Part shown: positions 17,565 to 25,206 of the stretch, one piece after another
Layout of the letters: every line of letters starts with the position of its first letter
Numbering within the stretch: the first letter of the stretch is position 1
DNA from: an uncultured Celeribacter sp.
Lineage (GTDB): Bacteria > Pseudomonadota > Alphaproteobacteria > Rhodobacterales > Rhodobacteraceae
Reading direction: 5' to 3'
DNA length: 64,000 nt
NCBI RefSeq assembly: GCF_963675965.1
Contig: NZ_OY780935.1
Location: 2,344,501-2,408,500 of the forward strand
The notes under the pieces: model-generated
The model's database searches: none
The model's input: the letters and a program-made list of their open reading frames with translations, nothing else
Told to the model about the DNA's origin: nothing
Made by a program: the position numbers and the translations under genes

Positions 17565-18395
17565 ATGAATTTGGAAACGCCACCGGAAGAGAATATCGAT
17601 TACGCGCCCTGCGCCTATGGCGCGTCCAAACTGTCGTTTCGGGGCCCCGCAAAAGTGCTGAGCAGTCCCTATGTCATTTGTCTTGGTGGGACGGAAACCT
17701 ACGGGCGTTTTGTCGATGTGCCCTTTCCGGAATTGGTCGAGAAGACATCGGGCATACAGACGGTGAATCTGGGTTGCGTCAACGCCGGGCTGGATGTGTT
17801 CCTGAACGACGATGAGGTGCTCAGAATGTGCATGGGCGCCGAACTGGTGATCCTGCAGGTGCCCGGGGCGCAGAACATGTCGAACCGCTTCTATTCGGTG
17901 CACCCGCGACGCAATGACCGCTTCGTCGGGGCCTCGGCGCTATTGCGCGCCATCTACCGCGAGGTGGACTTCACCCAGTTCCATTTCACCCGGCATCTGC
18001 TGTCGGCATTGCAGGCGACCTGCCCGCAGAGGTTCGATCTGGTGCGTCAGGAATTGCGCGATGCCTGGAGCGCGCGGATGCGGAGTCTGGCCCATCGGTT
18101 CGACGGGCGGCTGATGCTGCTATGGCTGTCGACGCACCGTCCCGATGAGGAGACCATCTGCGATTCTCTGGAAGCCGATCCGCTGTTCGTCAACCGGGAT
18201 ATGCTGGAGGCGATGAAACCCTATATCTGTGACTGCCTGGAAATCATCGCGACACCGGCGGATGTTGCTGCAGGCTTCGACTTGCTGCGCTTTTCCGGCG
18301 CAGACGCACCTGCCGCCCGCGAAGTCTTCGGGCCGGTTGTGCATGCACAGACGGCGCAGGCCCTGTGCGACAGGCTGCCGACCGTTTTTTCCTGA
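17565..18395 (+). CDS. DUF6473-like protein of unknown function
   Basis: The 276-residue product contains YVICLGGTETYGRFVDVPFPELVEKTSG near residue 46, then NLGCVNAGLDVF and a later LMLLWLSTHRPDEE. The first motif, a Gly-rich turn with a Tyr-Gly pair before an aromatic/Pro stretch, resembles the SGNH-like DUF6473 family of marine alphaproteobacteria. I recognise this only weakly. No signal peptide or membrane helix is seen. It is the only plus-strand gene between hbd and etfA, with its own promoter region of 222 bases and a weak terminator downstream. Function is unknown; transfer or sulfate-related roles suggested for relatives are not shown here. Confidence 0.6.
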   Translation: MNLETPPEENIDYAPCAYGASKLSFRGPAKVLSSPYVICLGGTETYGRFVDVPFPELVEKTSGIQTVNLGCVNAGLDVFLNDDEVLRMCMGAELVILQVPGAQNMSNRFYSVHPRRNDRFVGASALLRAIYREVDFTQFHFTRHLLSALQATCPQRFDLVRQELRDAWSARMRSLAHRFDGRLMLLWLSTHRPDEETICDSLEADPLFVNRDMLEAMKPYICDCLEIIATPADVAAGFDLLRFSGADAPAAREVFGPVVHAQTAQALCDRLPTVFS

Positions 18396-18403
18396 GAGGC
18401 CAA

Positions 18404-18435
18404 GGCCCGCCAAACTGACGGGTCTTTCTTGTTTT
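18404..18435 (+). terminator. Weak terminator after the DUF6473-like gene
   Basis: GGCCCG (18404-18409) can pair with CGGGTC (18419-18424), one pair being G-U, and is followed by TTTCTTGTTTT. It lies between the convergent DUF6473-like gene and etfA. The short stem makes the call tentative. Confidence 0.4.
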
Positions 18436-18452
18436 GCGATTTGCGGAACCCC

Positions 18453-19367
18453 TCAGAGTTTTTCCGTGAGTTCCGGGACGGCGTCGAAGAGGTCAGCAAC
18501 GAGGCCGAAGTCTGCGACCTGGAAGATCGGGGCCTCTTCGTCCTTGTTGATGGCGACGATGACCTTGGAGTCCTTCATACCCGCGAGGTGCTGGATCGCG
18601 CCGGAGATGCCGGCGGCGATGTACAGCTCGGGGGCGACGACCTTGCCGGTCTGGCCGACCTGCATGTCGTTGGGGGCAAAGCCGCTGTCAACGGCCGCGC
18701 GCGAGGCGCCCACGGCCGCGCCGAGCTTGTCGGCGAGCGCTTCGATGATCGCGAAGTTCTCTTCCGAACCCACGCCACGCCCGCCGGAGACGACGATCTT
18801 GGCCGAGGTCAGTTCCGGACGGTCGCTTTCGACCACCTTGTCTTCGATAAAGGCCGACAGGCCGGTGTCGCCCGCGCCGGCCGCCGCTTCGACAGAGGCC
18901 GAACCGCCCGCGCCCGCCGCCTCGAAGGTCGAGGTGCGGAAGGAGATGACCTTGGTCGCATCCGAGGATTTGACCGTCTGCACCGCATTGCCGGCATAGA
19001 CCGGGCGTTTGAAGGTCTCGGCGTCCACAACCTCGATCACATCCGAGATCACCATCACGTCCAGCAGTGCGGCGACGCGCGGCAGAACGTTCTTGCCGGT
19101 GGTGGTCGCCGGTGCGGTGATGTGGCTGTAGTCGCCGGCCAGGGACACGATCAGCGCGGCGAGGTTTTCGGCCAGCCCATGGGCATAGGCGGCGTCATCG
19201 GCGACCAGCACCTTGGCCACGCCGTCGAGCTTGGCGGCCTCGTCACCGGGCGCGCCACAGACCAGAACCGTCACGTCGCCCAGCTTGGCGGAGGCGGATA
19301 CGGCTTTCGCGGTGGCGTCGAGCGCAACTGCGCCGCCGGCCACTTCTGCAAGACACAAAACAGCCAT
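18453..19367 (-). CDS. etfA: Electron transfer flavoprotein subunit alpha
   Basis: EtfA with EtfB carries electrons from acyl-CoA dehydrogenases to ETF-quinone oxidoreductase. The length of 304 residues is close to the family norm. The C-terminal FAD domain is clear: SGGRGVGSEENF near residue 193, RAAVDSGFAPNDMQVGQTGKVVAPELYIAAGISGAIQHLAGM and VAINKDEEAPIFQVADFGLVADLF. The start codon immediately follows the etfB end (overlap of one base). At least four acyl-CoA dehydrogenases encoded in this window could feed it. It is the last gene of a tight minus-strand operon beginning at 24072. Confidence 0.97.
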   Translation of the reverse strand: MAVLCLAEVAGGAVALDATAKAVSASAKLGDVTVLVCGAPGDEAAKLDGVAKVLVADDAAYAHGLAENLAALIVSLAGDYSHITAPATTTGKNVLPRVAALLDVMVISDVIEVVDAETFKRPVYAGNAVQTVKSSDATKVISFRTSTFEAAGAGGSASVEAAAGAGDTGLSAFIEDKVVESDRPELTSAKIVVSGGRGVGSEENFAIIEALADKLGAAVGASRAAVDSGFAPNDMQVGQTGKVVAPELYIAAGISGAIQHLAGMKDSKVIVAINKDEEAPIFQVADFGLVADLFDAVPELTEKL

Positions 19368-20119
19368 CAGACGAGACCTCCCTCTTTGAGTTTCGCAATC
19401 AGTTCGTCGACCGAGCCGACCTTGATCCCGGCGTCACGGCCCTTGGGTTCTTCGGTGGCGACCACGCTCAGACGCGGGCTTGTGTCGACGCCATAATCGG
19501 CGGCGGTTTTCTCATCGAGCGGCTTCTTCTTCGCCTTCATGATGTTGGGCAGCGAGGCATAACGCGGCTCGTTGAGGCGCAAATCGGTGGTCACGATCGC
19601 CGGAAGCGGCACGGCAATGGTCTGCAGGCCGCCGTCGACTTCGCGCGTCACCACGGCCTTGCCGTCGTCGATTTTGACCTCAGAGGCGAAGGTCGCCTGA
19701 CCCCAGCCCAGAAGCGCGGCCAGCATCTGGCCGGTGGCGTTCATGTCGTTGTCGATCGCCTGCTTGCCGAGGATCACCACCTCGGGGGCTTCTTCCTCGA
19801 CCACTTTCGCAAGGATCTTGGCCACGGCCAGCGGTTCGATGTCTACACCCTGGTCCTCGGTCACAAGAATGCCCCGATCCGCGCCCATCGCCAGCGCGTT
19901 GCGGATCGTATCCGTAGCCTTCTTCTCGCCGATCGAGACGATCACAACCTCAGTCGCCACGCCGGCCTCTTTCAGTCGAATGGCTTCTTCAACCGCGATC
20001 TCGTCGAACGGGTTCATCGACATCTTCACGTTTGCAAGATCGACACCCGTGCCATCGGTCTTAACTTTGACCTTCACGTTGTAGTCGATCACGCGTTTGA
20101 CAGGTACAAGCACCTTCAT
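19367..20119 (-). CDS. etfB: Electron transfer flavoprotein subunit beta
   Basis: EtfB binds AMP and forms the heterodimer with EtfA. The product is 250 residues. The N-terminus MKVLVPVKRVIDYNVKVKVK, the NPFDEIAVEEAIRLKEAG segment near residue 36 and the ETF beta signature VEEEAPEVVILGKQAIDNDMNATGQMLAALLGW (starting near residue 107) are all standard. Its ATG overlaps the stop TGA of the upstream CitE-like lyase gene as ATGA, so translation is coupled to the catabolic genes. A ribosome site, GGAGAG, lies ten bases upstream inside that gene. The order etfB-etfA is usual; fusion to a CoA-ester catabolic operon is less so. Confidence 0.97.
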   Translation of the reverse strand: MKVLVPVKRVIDYNVKVKVKTDGTGVDLANVKMSMNPFDEIAVEEAIRLKEAGVATEVVIVSIGEKKATDTIRNALAMGADRGILVTEDQGVDIEPLAVAKILAKVVEEEAPEVVILGKQAIDNDMNATGQMLAALLGWGQATFASEVKIDDGKAVVTREVDGGLQTIAVPLPAIVTTDLRLNEPRYASLPNIMKAKKKPLDEKTAADYGVDTSPRLSVVATEEPKGRDAGIKVGSVDELIAKLKEGGLV

Positions 20120-20937
20120 TGCGTAAACTCTCCTGTTTTGTCTTCGCGGGCCACGATGGCCAGAATGTGGCGCGCTCTTTGTCGGACCGGTGCATCGATC
20201 ATGGCTCCGTCAAGCGCCACGGCCCCGTCATTCGAGGCCAACACGCGCCGGGCCCAGTCGATGTCGCCGGGACTTGGGGCGAAGGCGCGCAGCACAGGAT
20301 CGATCTGATGCGGATGGATGCAGAGCTTGCCGGTCATGCCAAGGGACCGGGCATGACCGGCATCGTCAAAGGTCAGATCCGGGTCGTCGATCCGGGCTGT
20401 GACCCCGTCGATGGGGGGCGGCAGGCCCGCAAGGCGGGAGTGCAGTACCAATTTGCTGCGCGCAAACAGAAGCGCGGTGCGGTCATGGGCACATCCAAGA
20501 TCGGCGCAAAAGTCGATGGAGCCGAAGGCCAGACGCGTCACTGCGGGGCAGGCGGCGATCTCGCGCGCGTTGGCAACGCCCTTTGCTGTTTCGATCAGCG
20601 CCATGATCGGAGTGTCGCCGCCCAGCTTTGTCGCCAGCGCGGCGATCTGATCCGGATCATCGGCTTTGGGCAGAAGCACAGCCGCGATCGTCATGGCGGC
20701 GACCGCCTGAGCGTCGGCCGTGTATTCTGCCGTGTCCGCCGCGTTGATGCGCACAATGACCGGTTTGTCGGTGAAGTCGCTGCGCAGCATGGCGCGGGCG
20801 GTGGCCTTGTCCGGGGGCGCGACGGCGTCTTCGAGGTCGAGGATGACCGCATCCGTCGCCGTGGCGGCGGCTTTGGCGAAGCGGTCGGGGCGATTGGCGG
20901 GCACGAAAAGCGGTGCCCTGATGTGATCGGTCACCAT
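20116..20937 (-). CDS. HpcH/HpaI (CitE-like) lyase, probable citramalyl-CoA lyase
   Basis: The protein has 273 residues from the ATG at 20937. RAPLFVPANRPDRFAKAA at the N-terminus, VILDLEDAVAPPDK near residue 31, and MALIETAKGVANAREIA near residue 117 are the CitE-like TIM-barrel motifs; the latter glutamate and a later Asp-containing GSIDFCADLG bind magnesium. GKLCIHPHQIDPV near residue 208 is the typical CoA-side loop. Family members cleave citramalyl-, malyl- or citryl-CoA. Because the genes upstream encode a MaoC-like hydratase and a type III CoA-transferase, the likely reaction is citramalyl-CoA to acetyl-CoA plus pyruvate. The gene overlaps both neighbours. Malyl-CoA lyase is the main alternative. 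Confidence 0.8.
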   Translation of the reverse strand: MVTDHIRAPLFVPANRPDRFAKAAATATDAVILDLEDAVAPPDKATARAMLRSDFTDKPVIVRINAADTAEYTADAQAVAAMTIAAVLLPKADDPDQIAALATKLGGDTPIMALIETAKGVANAREIAACPAVTRLAFGSIDFCADLGCAHDRTALLFARSKLVLHSRLAGLPPPIDGVTARIDDPDLTFDDAGHARSLGMTGKLCIHPHQIDPVLRAFAPSPGDIDWARRVLASNDGAVALDGAMIDAPVRQRARHILAIVAREDKTGEFTQ

Positions 20938-21800
20938 TGGGCGTGGGCCTCCATGGCGATGGGGCCTTCGGGTGCTGCGCTCCAGAGTTTCAGGCCGTTG
21001 TCTGTCGTGCGGGCATGCAGATGGAGCGCGGCGTCGCCAAAGACTGGCGCAAAGCTGCGAAAGCGGAAGCTGCGGGGCATCGCACCGCGCAGATCCGCAG
21101 CATATTGCGCCAGCAGCATCGCCTGCAGCGGACCATGGACCACAAGTCCGGGATAGCCCTCTTCGCCTGTGGTATAGGGGTGATCGTAGTGAATGCGATG
21201 GCTGTTGAAGGTCAGCGCCGAGTAGCGAAACAGCAAGGTGGGTGAGGCGTCGAGGCAGCGGTTGCTGTTGCCCTTCGGTGCTGGCGGGGGCGTTCTGGCC
21301 GGGCCAGTTTGGGCTGTTTCCGCTGGCGCGGCGCGATAGACGATGTCCTGCCGTTCGGTGATCCGTGTGTTGCCGTCCACGGTGTAGCGATGTGTCACGG
21401 TCACAAAACACAGTGCGCCGGAGCGTCCCTGTTTGAGCGCGACATCCTCGACCGTTGAGTGGCGGGTCACGGTGTCACCGACACGCAGCGGGGCGTGAAA
21501 CTCTATGGCGCCGCCAGCCCACATGCGTCGGGGCAAGGGGACAGGGGGCAGAAAACCGCCCCGCGCCGGGTGGCCATCCGGCCCCAGCGCAGCGGTTGGC
21601 GCGATCGCATGGCACAGGCAGTGATGCGTCAGAAGCGGCGCAGGCTCCCCCACGGCGGTGGCGTCATCGCGGTCCAGAGTGGCGGCCAGACGCACCGCGA
21701 GCGCAGGTGTGAGCTGTTCGGTAGCCTCTTCTGCAGAGCCCACCCACTGGCGCAGATGTGCAATGTCGATGTCCGGCAAGGCCTCTCGTGGCATTATCAA
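20931..21800 (-). CDS. MaoC-like hydratase, probable itaconyl-/mesaconyl-C4-CoA hydratase
   Basis: This 289-residue protein has a double hotdog architecture. The N-terminal half is FAS1-like (GGFLPPVPLPRRMWAGGAIEFHAPLRVGDTV near residue 80-112). The C-terminal half carries the hydratase-type motif FNSHRIHYDHPYTTGEEGYPGLVVHGPLQAMLL near residue 200, with the Asn-His-Asp arrangement. This layout is that of HTD2-type dehydratases and of the characterised itaconyl-CoA/mesaconyl-C4-CoA hydratases (Ich, Meh), which make (S)-citramalyl-CoA. A citramalyl-CoA lyase-like gene follows, overlapping by seven bases, and a CoA-transferase precedes. The exact isomer hydrated is inference from this context. 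Confidence 0.75.
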   Translation of the reverse strand: MIMPREALPDIDIAHLRQWVGSAEEATEQLTPALAVRLAATLDRDDATAVGEPAPLLTHHCLCHAIAPTAALGPDGHPARGGFLPPVPLPRRMWAGGAIEFHAPLRVGDTVTRHSTVEDVALKQGRSGALCFVTVTHRYTVDGNTRITERQDIVYRAAPAETAQTGPARTPPPAPKGNSNRCLDASPTLLFRYSALTFNSHRIHYDHPYTTGEEGYPGLVVHGPLQAMLLAQYAADLRGAMPRSFRFRSFAPVFGDAALHLHARTTDNGLKLWSAAPEGPIAMEAHAQW

Positions 21801-22894
21801 TACTCCATAGGAAGAAGGGCAGGAACTGGTCCATAATGTCGTGTTTCGTCATCCCAGACCGGGGCCGGTGCCGGAAAGCTGGTCGGGCCGTTGGGTGTGT
21901 ACACGGCAATGCGTCGCAGATGTGGGTGTGCGGCCAGTCCGGCCATATCGTTGACCCGGGCCAGCGCCACATTGGCTTTCAACAGTGCCGCAATGGCGGC
22001 GTCTGCATCGCGCCGGGCAAAACCTTCGGCCACCACGACGTCTGTCTCGCTGCGATTGGCGACACGCGCGACATTGGTGGCAAACTGCGGGTTCTGAGCA
22101 AGTTCCGGGGCGTCGAGAAAATGGGTGCATAGGTTCTGCCATTCACGGTCGCTTTGCACAGACAACAGGATCTGCGCGCCGTCTTTGGCTGTGAATACCC
22201 CATAGGGCGCGATAGAGGGATGGGCGAGGCCGAGTCTTTTGGGACTTTTTCCCCCTTCGTGATTGAGCAGGGGCACCGTCAGCCAATCGGCCATGACGTC
22301 GAACATGGAAATCGAAATCCGCGTTCCGCGCCCGTTGGAGCTGCGCCGGATGAGGGCTTCGAGGATTGCCGCATGGGCGGTGGCGCCGGTGGCGATGTCC
22401 ACGACGGAAATCCCCACACGCGCGGGTTCATCCGGTCCGCCGGTGATTGAACACAGTCCGGATTCGGCCTGAATCAGCAGATCATAGGCCTTGCGGTCGG
22501 CCATCGGGCCGCTGTCTCCATATCCGGTGATCGAACAGACGATCAGCCGCGGGAATTCCGTGGCGAGACGGTCAAAGCCAAAGCCCAGTCGTTCCAGCGC
22601 GCCGGGCTTGAGGTTTTGCACCAGAACATCTGCCTGCGCGAGCTGACGCGTCAGTTCGGCGCGGCCCTGCTCGGTCGTCAGATCCAGTGTCAGAGACTGT
22701 TTGCCACGGTTCAGCCAGACGAAATAGCTGGATTGCCCATGGACCACATCGTCATAGCCGCGTGCGAAATCCCCTTCGGGGCGTTCGATTTTCACCACTT
22801 CCGCGCCCGCATCGGCGAGGCGCGAGGTGCAGAAGGGTGCGGCCACCGCTTGTTCGATGGACACGACCCGAATTCCTTCCAAGGGACCGGGCAT
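21797..22894 (-). CDS. Type III (CaiB/BaiF) CoA-transferase, candidate itaconate/mesaconate CoA-transferase
   Basis: The 365-residue protein has the family III pattern: LEGIRVVSIEQAVAAPFCTSRLADAGAEVVKIE at the N-terminus, NRGKQSLTLDLTTEQG near residue 61, and the catalytic aspartate Asp138 in KAYDLLIQAESG. Type III enzymes transfer CoA through a mixed anhydride at this Asp. The length is slightly below the usual 390-400. Position directly before the hydratase and lyase genes suggests it activates itaconate or mesaconate with succinyl-CoA or acetyl-CoA. Relatives that isomerise mesaconyl-CoA are an alternative. It overlaps the acyl-CoA dehydrogenase gene by one base and the hydratase gene by four. 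Confidence 0.75.
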   Translation of the reverse strand: MPGPLEGIRVVSIEQAVAAPFCTSRLADAGAEVVKIERPEGDFARGYDDVVHGQSSYFVWLNRGKQSLTLDLTTEQGRAELTRQLAQADVLVQNLKPGALERLGFGFDRLATEFPRLIVCSITGYGDSGPMADRKAYDLLIQAESGLCSITGGPDEPARVGISVVDIATGATAHAAILEALIRRSSNGRGTRISISMFDVMADWLTVPLLNHEGGKSPKRLGLAHPSIAPYGVFTAKDGAQILLSVQSDREWQNLCTHFLDAPELAQNPQFATNVARVANRSETDVVVAEGFARRDADAAIAALLKANVALARVNDMAGLAAHPHLRRIAVYTPNGPTSFPAPAPVWDDETRHYGPVPALLPMEY

Positions 22895-24072
22895 CAGAAG
22901 GACCTCGGCAGGCCGAGCAGATGTTCGGCGACATAGGACAGGATCAGGTTCGTTGAAATCGGCGCGACCTGATACAGGCGGGTCTCGCGGAACTTGCGTT
23001 CGATGTCATATTCGCATGCAAAGCCGAAACCGCCATGAAATTGCAAGCAGGCATTTGCTGCTTCCCATGAGGCTTTTGCCGCAAGATATTTGGCCATATT
23101 GGCTTCGGCGCCACAGGGTTGGCCAGCATCAAAAAGGGTGCAGGCCTTGTGGCGCATCAGATTGGCCGCTTCGATTTCGATGAAGGCTTCCGCAATGGGA
23201 AACTGGACACCCTGGTTCTGGCCGATGGGGCGGCCGAAGACGGTGCGTTCCTTGACATAGTTCACGACGCGGTCGGTGAACCAGTAGCCGTCGCCAATGC
23301 ATTCCGCCGCGATCAACGTGCGTTCGGCATTCAGCCCGGTCAGGATGTATTTGAAGCCTTTGCCCTCTTCCCCGATCAGATTTTCTTCGGGAATTTCGAG
23401 GTTGTCGAAAAACAGTTCGTTGGTCTCGTGATTGACCATATTCGCGATCGGGCGAACCGTCATGCCGGAGGCCATCGCCTCTTTGATATCTACAAGGAAG
23501 ATTGATAGGCCTTCGGACTTTTTCTTGACCTCGGACAAAGGTGTCGTGCGCGCCAGAAGGATCATCAGATCCGAATGCTGGACTCGGCTGATCCAGACCT
23601 TTTGACCGTTGATGACATAGCGATCGCCCTTTTTGACAGCGGTTGTTTTTAGCTGTGTGGTGTCCGTGCCGGTGGTCGGTTCGGTCACGCCCATAGATTG
23701 CAGGCGCAGTTCGCCGCTGGCGATCTTGGGCAGGTATTTGCGGCGTTGCTCCTCTGAACCGTGATGGATCAGGGTGTTCATGTTGTACATCTGACCGTGG
23801 CAGGCGCCGGAGTTGCCGCCCGAGCGGTTGATCTCTTCCATGATGATGGAAGCTTCCGTCAGGCCCAGTCCTGAGCCGCCGTATTCCTCGGGGATGAGGG
23901 CGGCCATCCACCCGGCCTCGGTCAGAGCAGAGACAAATTTCTCCGGATAGGCGCGTTCTTCGTCGATCTTGCGGTGGTATTCATCGGGGAATTCGGCGCA
24001 GAGCGCACGGACGGCGTCGCGGATGTCCTGAAAATTGTCGCTCGGGTGGTCATACACGGATGCATCCTCCAT
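22894..24072 (-). CDS. Acyl-CoA dehydrogenase with atypical catalytic site
   Basis: This 392-residue flavoprotein has the normal domain order: helical N-terminal, MGVTEPTTGTDTTQLKT beta region near residue 127, and QFHGGFGFACEYDIERKFRE near residue 346. The usual catalytic glutamate in the YEGT motif is missing; that place reads RLYQVAPISTN. Glu250 in LNAERTLIAA lies where isovaleryl-CoA dehydrogenase keeps its base, so the active site may be of that type. It is the first gene of the operon ending in etfA, so its electrons probably go to that ETF. Pseudomonas itaconate clusters also include an acyl-CoA dehydrogenase gene. The substrate is unknown; a C5 dicarboxylyl-CoA is possible. Confidence 0.9.
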   Translation of the reverse strand: MEDASVYDHPSDNFQDIRDAVRALCAEFPDEYHRKIDEERAYPEKFVSALTEAGWMAALIPEEYGGSGLGLTEASIIMEEINRSGGNSGACHGQMYNMNTLIHHGSEEQRRKYLPKIASGELRLQSMGVTEPTTGTDTTQLKTTAVKKGDRYVINGQKVWISRVQHSDLMILLARTTPLSEVKKKSEGLSIFLVDIKEAMASGMTVRPIANMVNHETNELFFDNLEIPEENLIGEEGKGFKYILTGLNAERTLIAAECIGDGYWFTDRVVNYVKERTVFGRPIGQNQGVQFPIAEAFIEIEAANLMRHKACTLFDAGQPCGAEANMAKYLAAKASWEAANACLQFHGGFGFACEYDIERKFRETRLYQVAPISTNLILSYVAEHLLGLPRSF

Positions 24073-24200
24073 GCTGTGTGCTGTTTTTATCGTGTTGCGT
24101 CACTATCCTGAGGGGTGAGGCATAAATCAAATATCTGAAATGACTTTCAACCATGCCATAAATGCATGAATTGTTTGTCGCGGAGCGGCTTTGAGAAATC

Positions 24201-24219
24201 GGCCCGCCAGATGCGGGCC
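24201..24219 (-). terminator. Hairpin downstream of the SDR gene
   Basis: GGCCCGC (24201-24207) and GCGGGCC (24213-24219) form a perfect seven-base stem with a five-base loop, 28 bases after the SDR stop on the minus strand. It is followed by GATTTCTC, a weak T-run, so it is a plausible terminator separating the IclR-SDR pair from the next minus-strand operon. Confidence 0.5.
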
Positions 24220-24247
24220 GGGTCGTCCTGTGCACTAGGGAGCTGGC

Positions 24248-25168
24248 TTAAATCGGATCCCAGCAGAAGACATCGGCCGAGACGTCGAGCGGGACATAGC
24301 TGCCTCGCAGCGCCGGCATCGCATGGCTGCCCACGCTGTCGATGGTCCAGCCGTCCCCTGCGTGGACCGACCGGATCGGCCGCGGTTGCGACATGAGAAA
24401 GATTTCATTGTTGCGCACTGCAAAGATCTGGCCGGTGGTGTCGGCACCCGCATCCGAGGCCAGATGAAGTGCCAGTGGCGCGATCTTGTTGGGCACCATT
24501 TCTTTCATCCGGTTCACGCGTTCTTCCTGTTCAGGGCTGTCGACCTTGATCGACGAGGTCATACGGCTCCAGGCAAAGGGAGCGATGCAATTCGATCGAA
24601 TGTTCCAGCGTTGCAGGTCCAGCGCCAGAGATTTCGAAAGCGCGGCGATTCCCAGCTTGGCGGCCGAATAATTTGCCTGCGCAAGGTTCCCAACCAAACC
24701 AGAGGTGGAGGTCATGTGGATCAGACTGCCGAGATTCTGTTCGCGCATGACGTCAGCAGCGGCGCGGCTGACATTGAAGCTGCCGTACAGGTGGACTTTG
24801 ATGACGGCGTCAAAGTCTTCGTAAGTCATCTTGTGAAAGAAGCAGTCGCGTAGGATGCCCGCATTGTTGACCACGGCATCCAGTCGCCCGAAGGAGTCCG
24901 TCGCCTGTTTGACCATCGCGCGGGCACCGTCCGGGTTGGACACATCGTCGCCGTTTGCGACGGCGCGGCCGCCAAGCTTTTCGATCTCAGCGACGGCATC
25001 TTCCGCCGCTGCGCTTGATGTCCGCTTGCCGTCCAGCGTTGCGCCAAGATCGTTGACGACGACCGATGCGCCGGCCTTCGCCGCCTCAAGGGCAATGGCG
25101 CGTCCGATGCCGCCACCGGCACCGGTGACCAAAAGGACTTTGCCGTCCAAGGGTTGGGATTCAGACAT
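24248..25168 (-). CDS. Short-chain dehydrogenase/reductase, hydroxyacyl-CoA dehydrogenase-like
   Basis: From the ATG at 25168 (GGAGGAGAC just upstream) the enzyme has 306 residues. The cofactor motif VTGAGGGIGRA starts at residue 14, the Asn-Ala-Gly motif NNAGILRD at 101-108, and the catalytic triad is Ser154, Tyr167 and Lys171. The stretch VNDLGATLDGKRTSSAAAE matches the (3R)-hydroxyacyl-CoA dehydrogenase unit of multifunctional enzyme type 2. NAD-dependent oxidation of a 3-hydroxyacyl-CoA is therefore a reasonable guess. The tail after about residue 230 is longer than in simple SDRs. It follows the IclR gene at 38 bases on the same strand. Confidence 0.85.
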   Translation of the reverse strand: MSESQPLDGKVLLVTGAGGGIGRAIALEAAKAGASVVVNDLGATLDGKRTSSAAAEDAVAEIEKLGGRAVANGDDVSNPDGARAMVKQATDSFGRLDAVVNNAGILRDCFFHKMTYEDFDAVIKVHLYGSFNVSRAAADVMREQNLGSLIHMTSTSGLVGNLAQANYSAAKLGIAALSKSLALDLQRWNIRSNCIAPFAWSRMTSSIKVDSPEQEERVNRMKEMVPNKIAPLALHLASDAGADTTGQIFAVRNNEIFLMSQPRPIRSVHAGDGWTIDSVGSHAMPALRGSYVPLDVSADVFCWDPI

Positions 25169-25206
25169 GTCTCCTCCATTTATCTGAAAAGTGGAATGGA
25201 TGTCGT

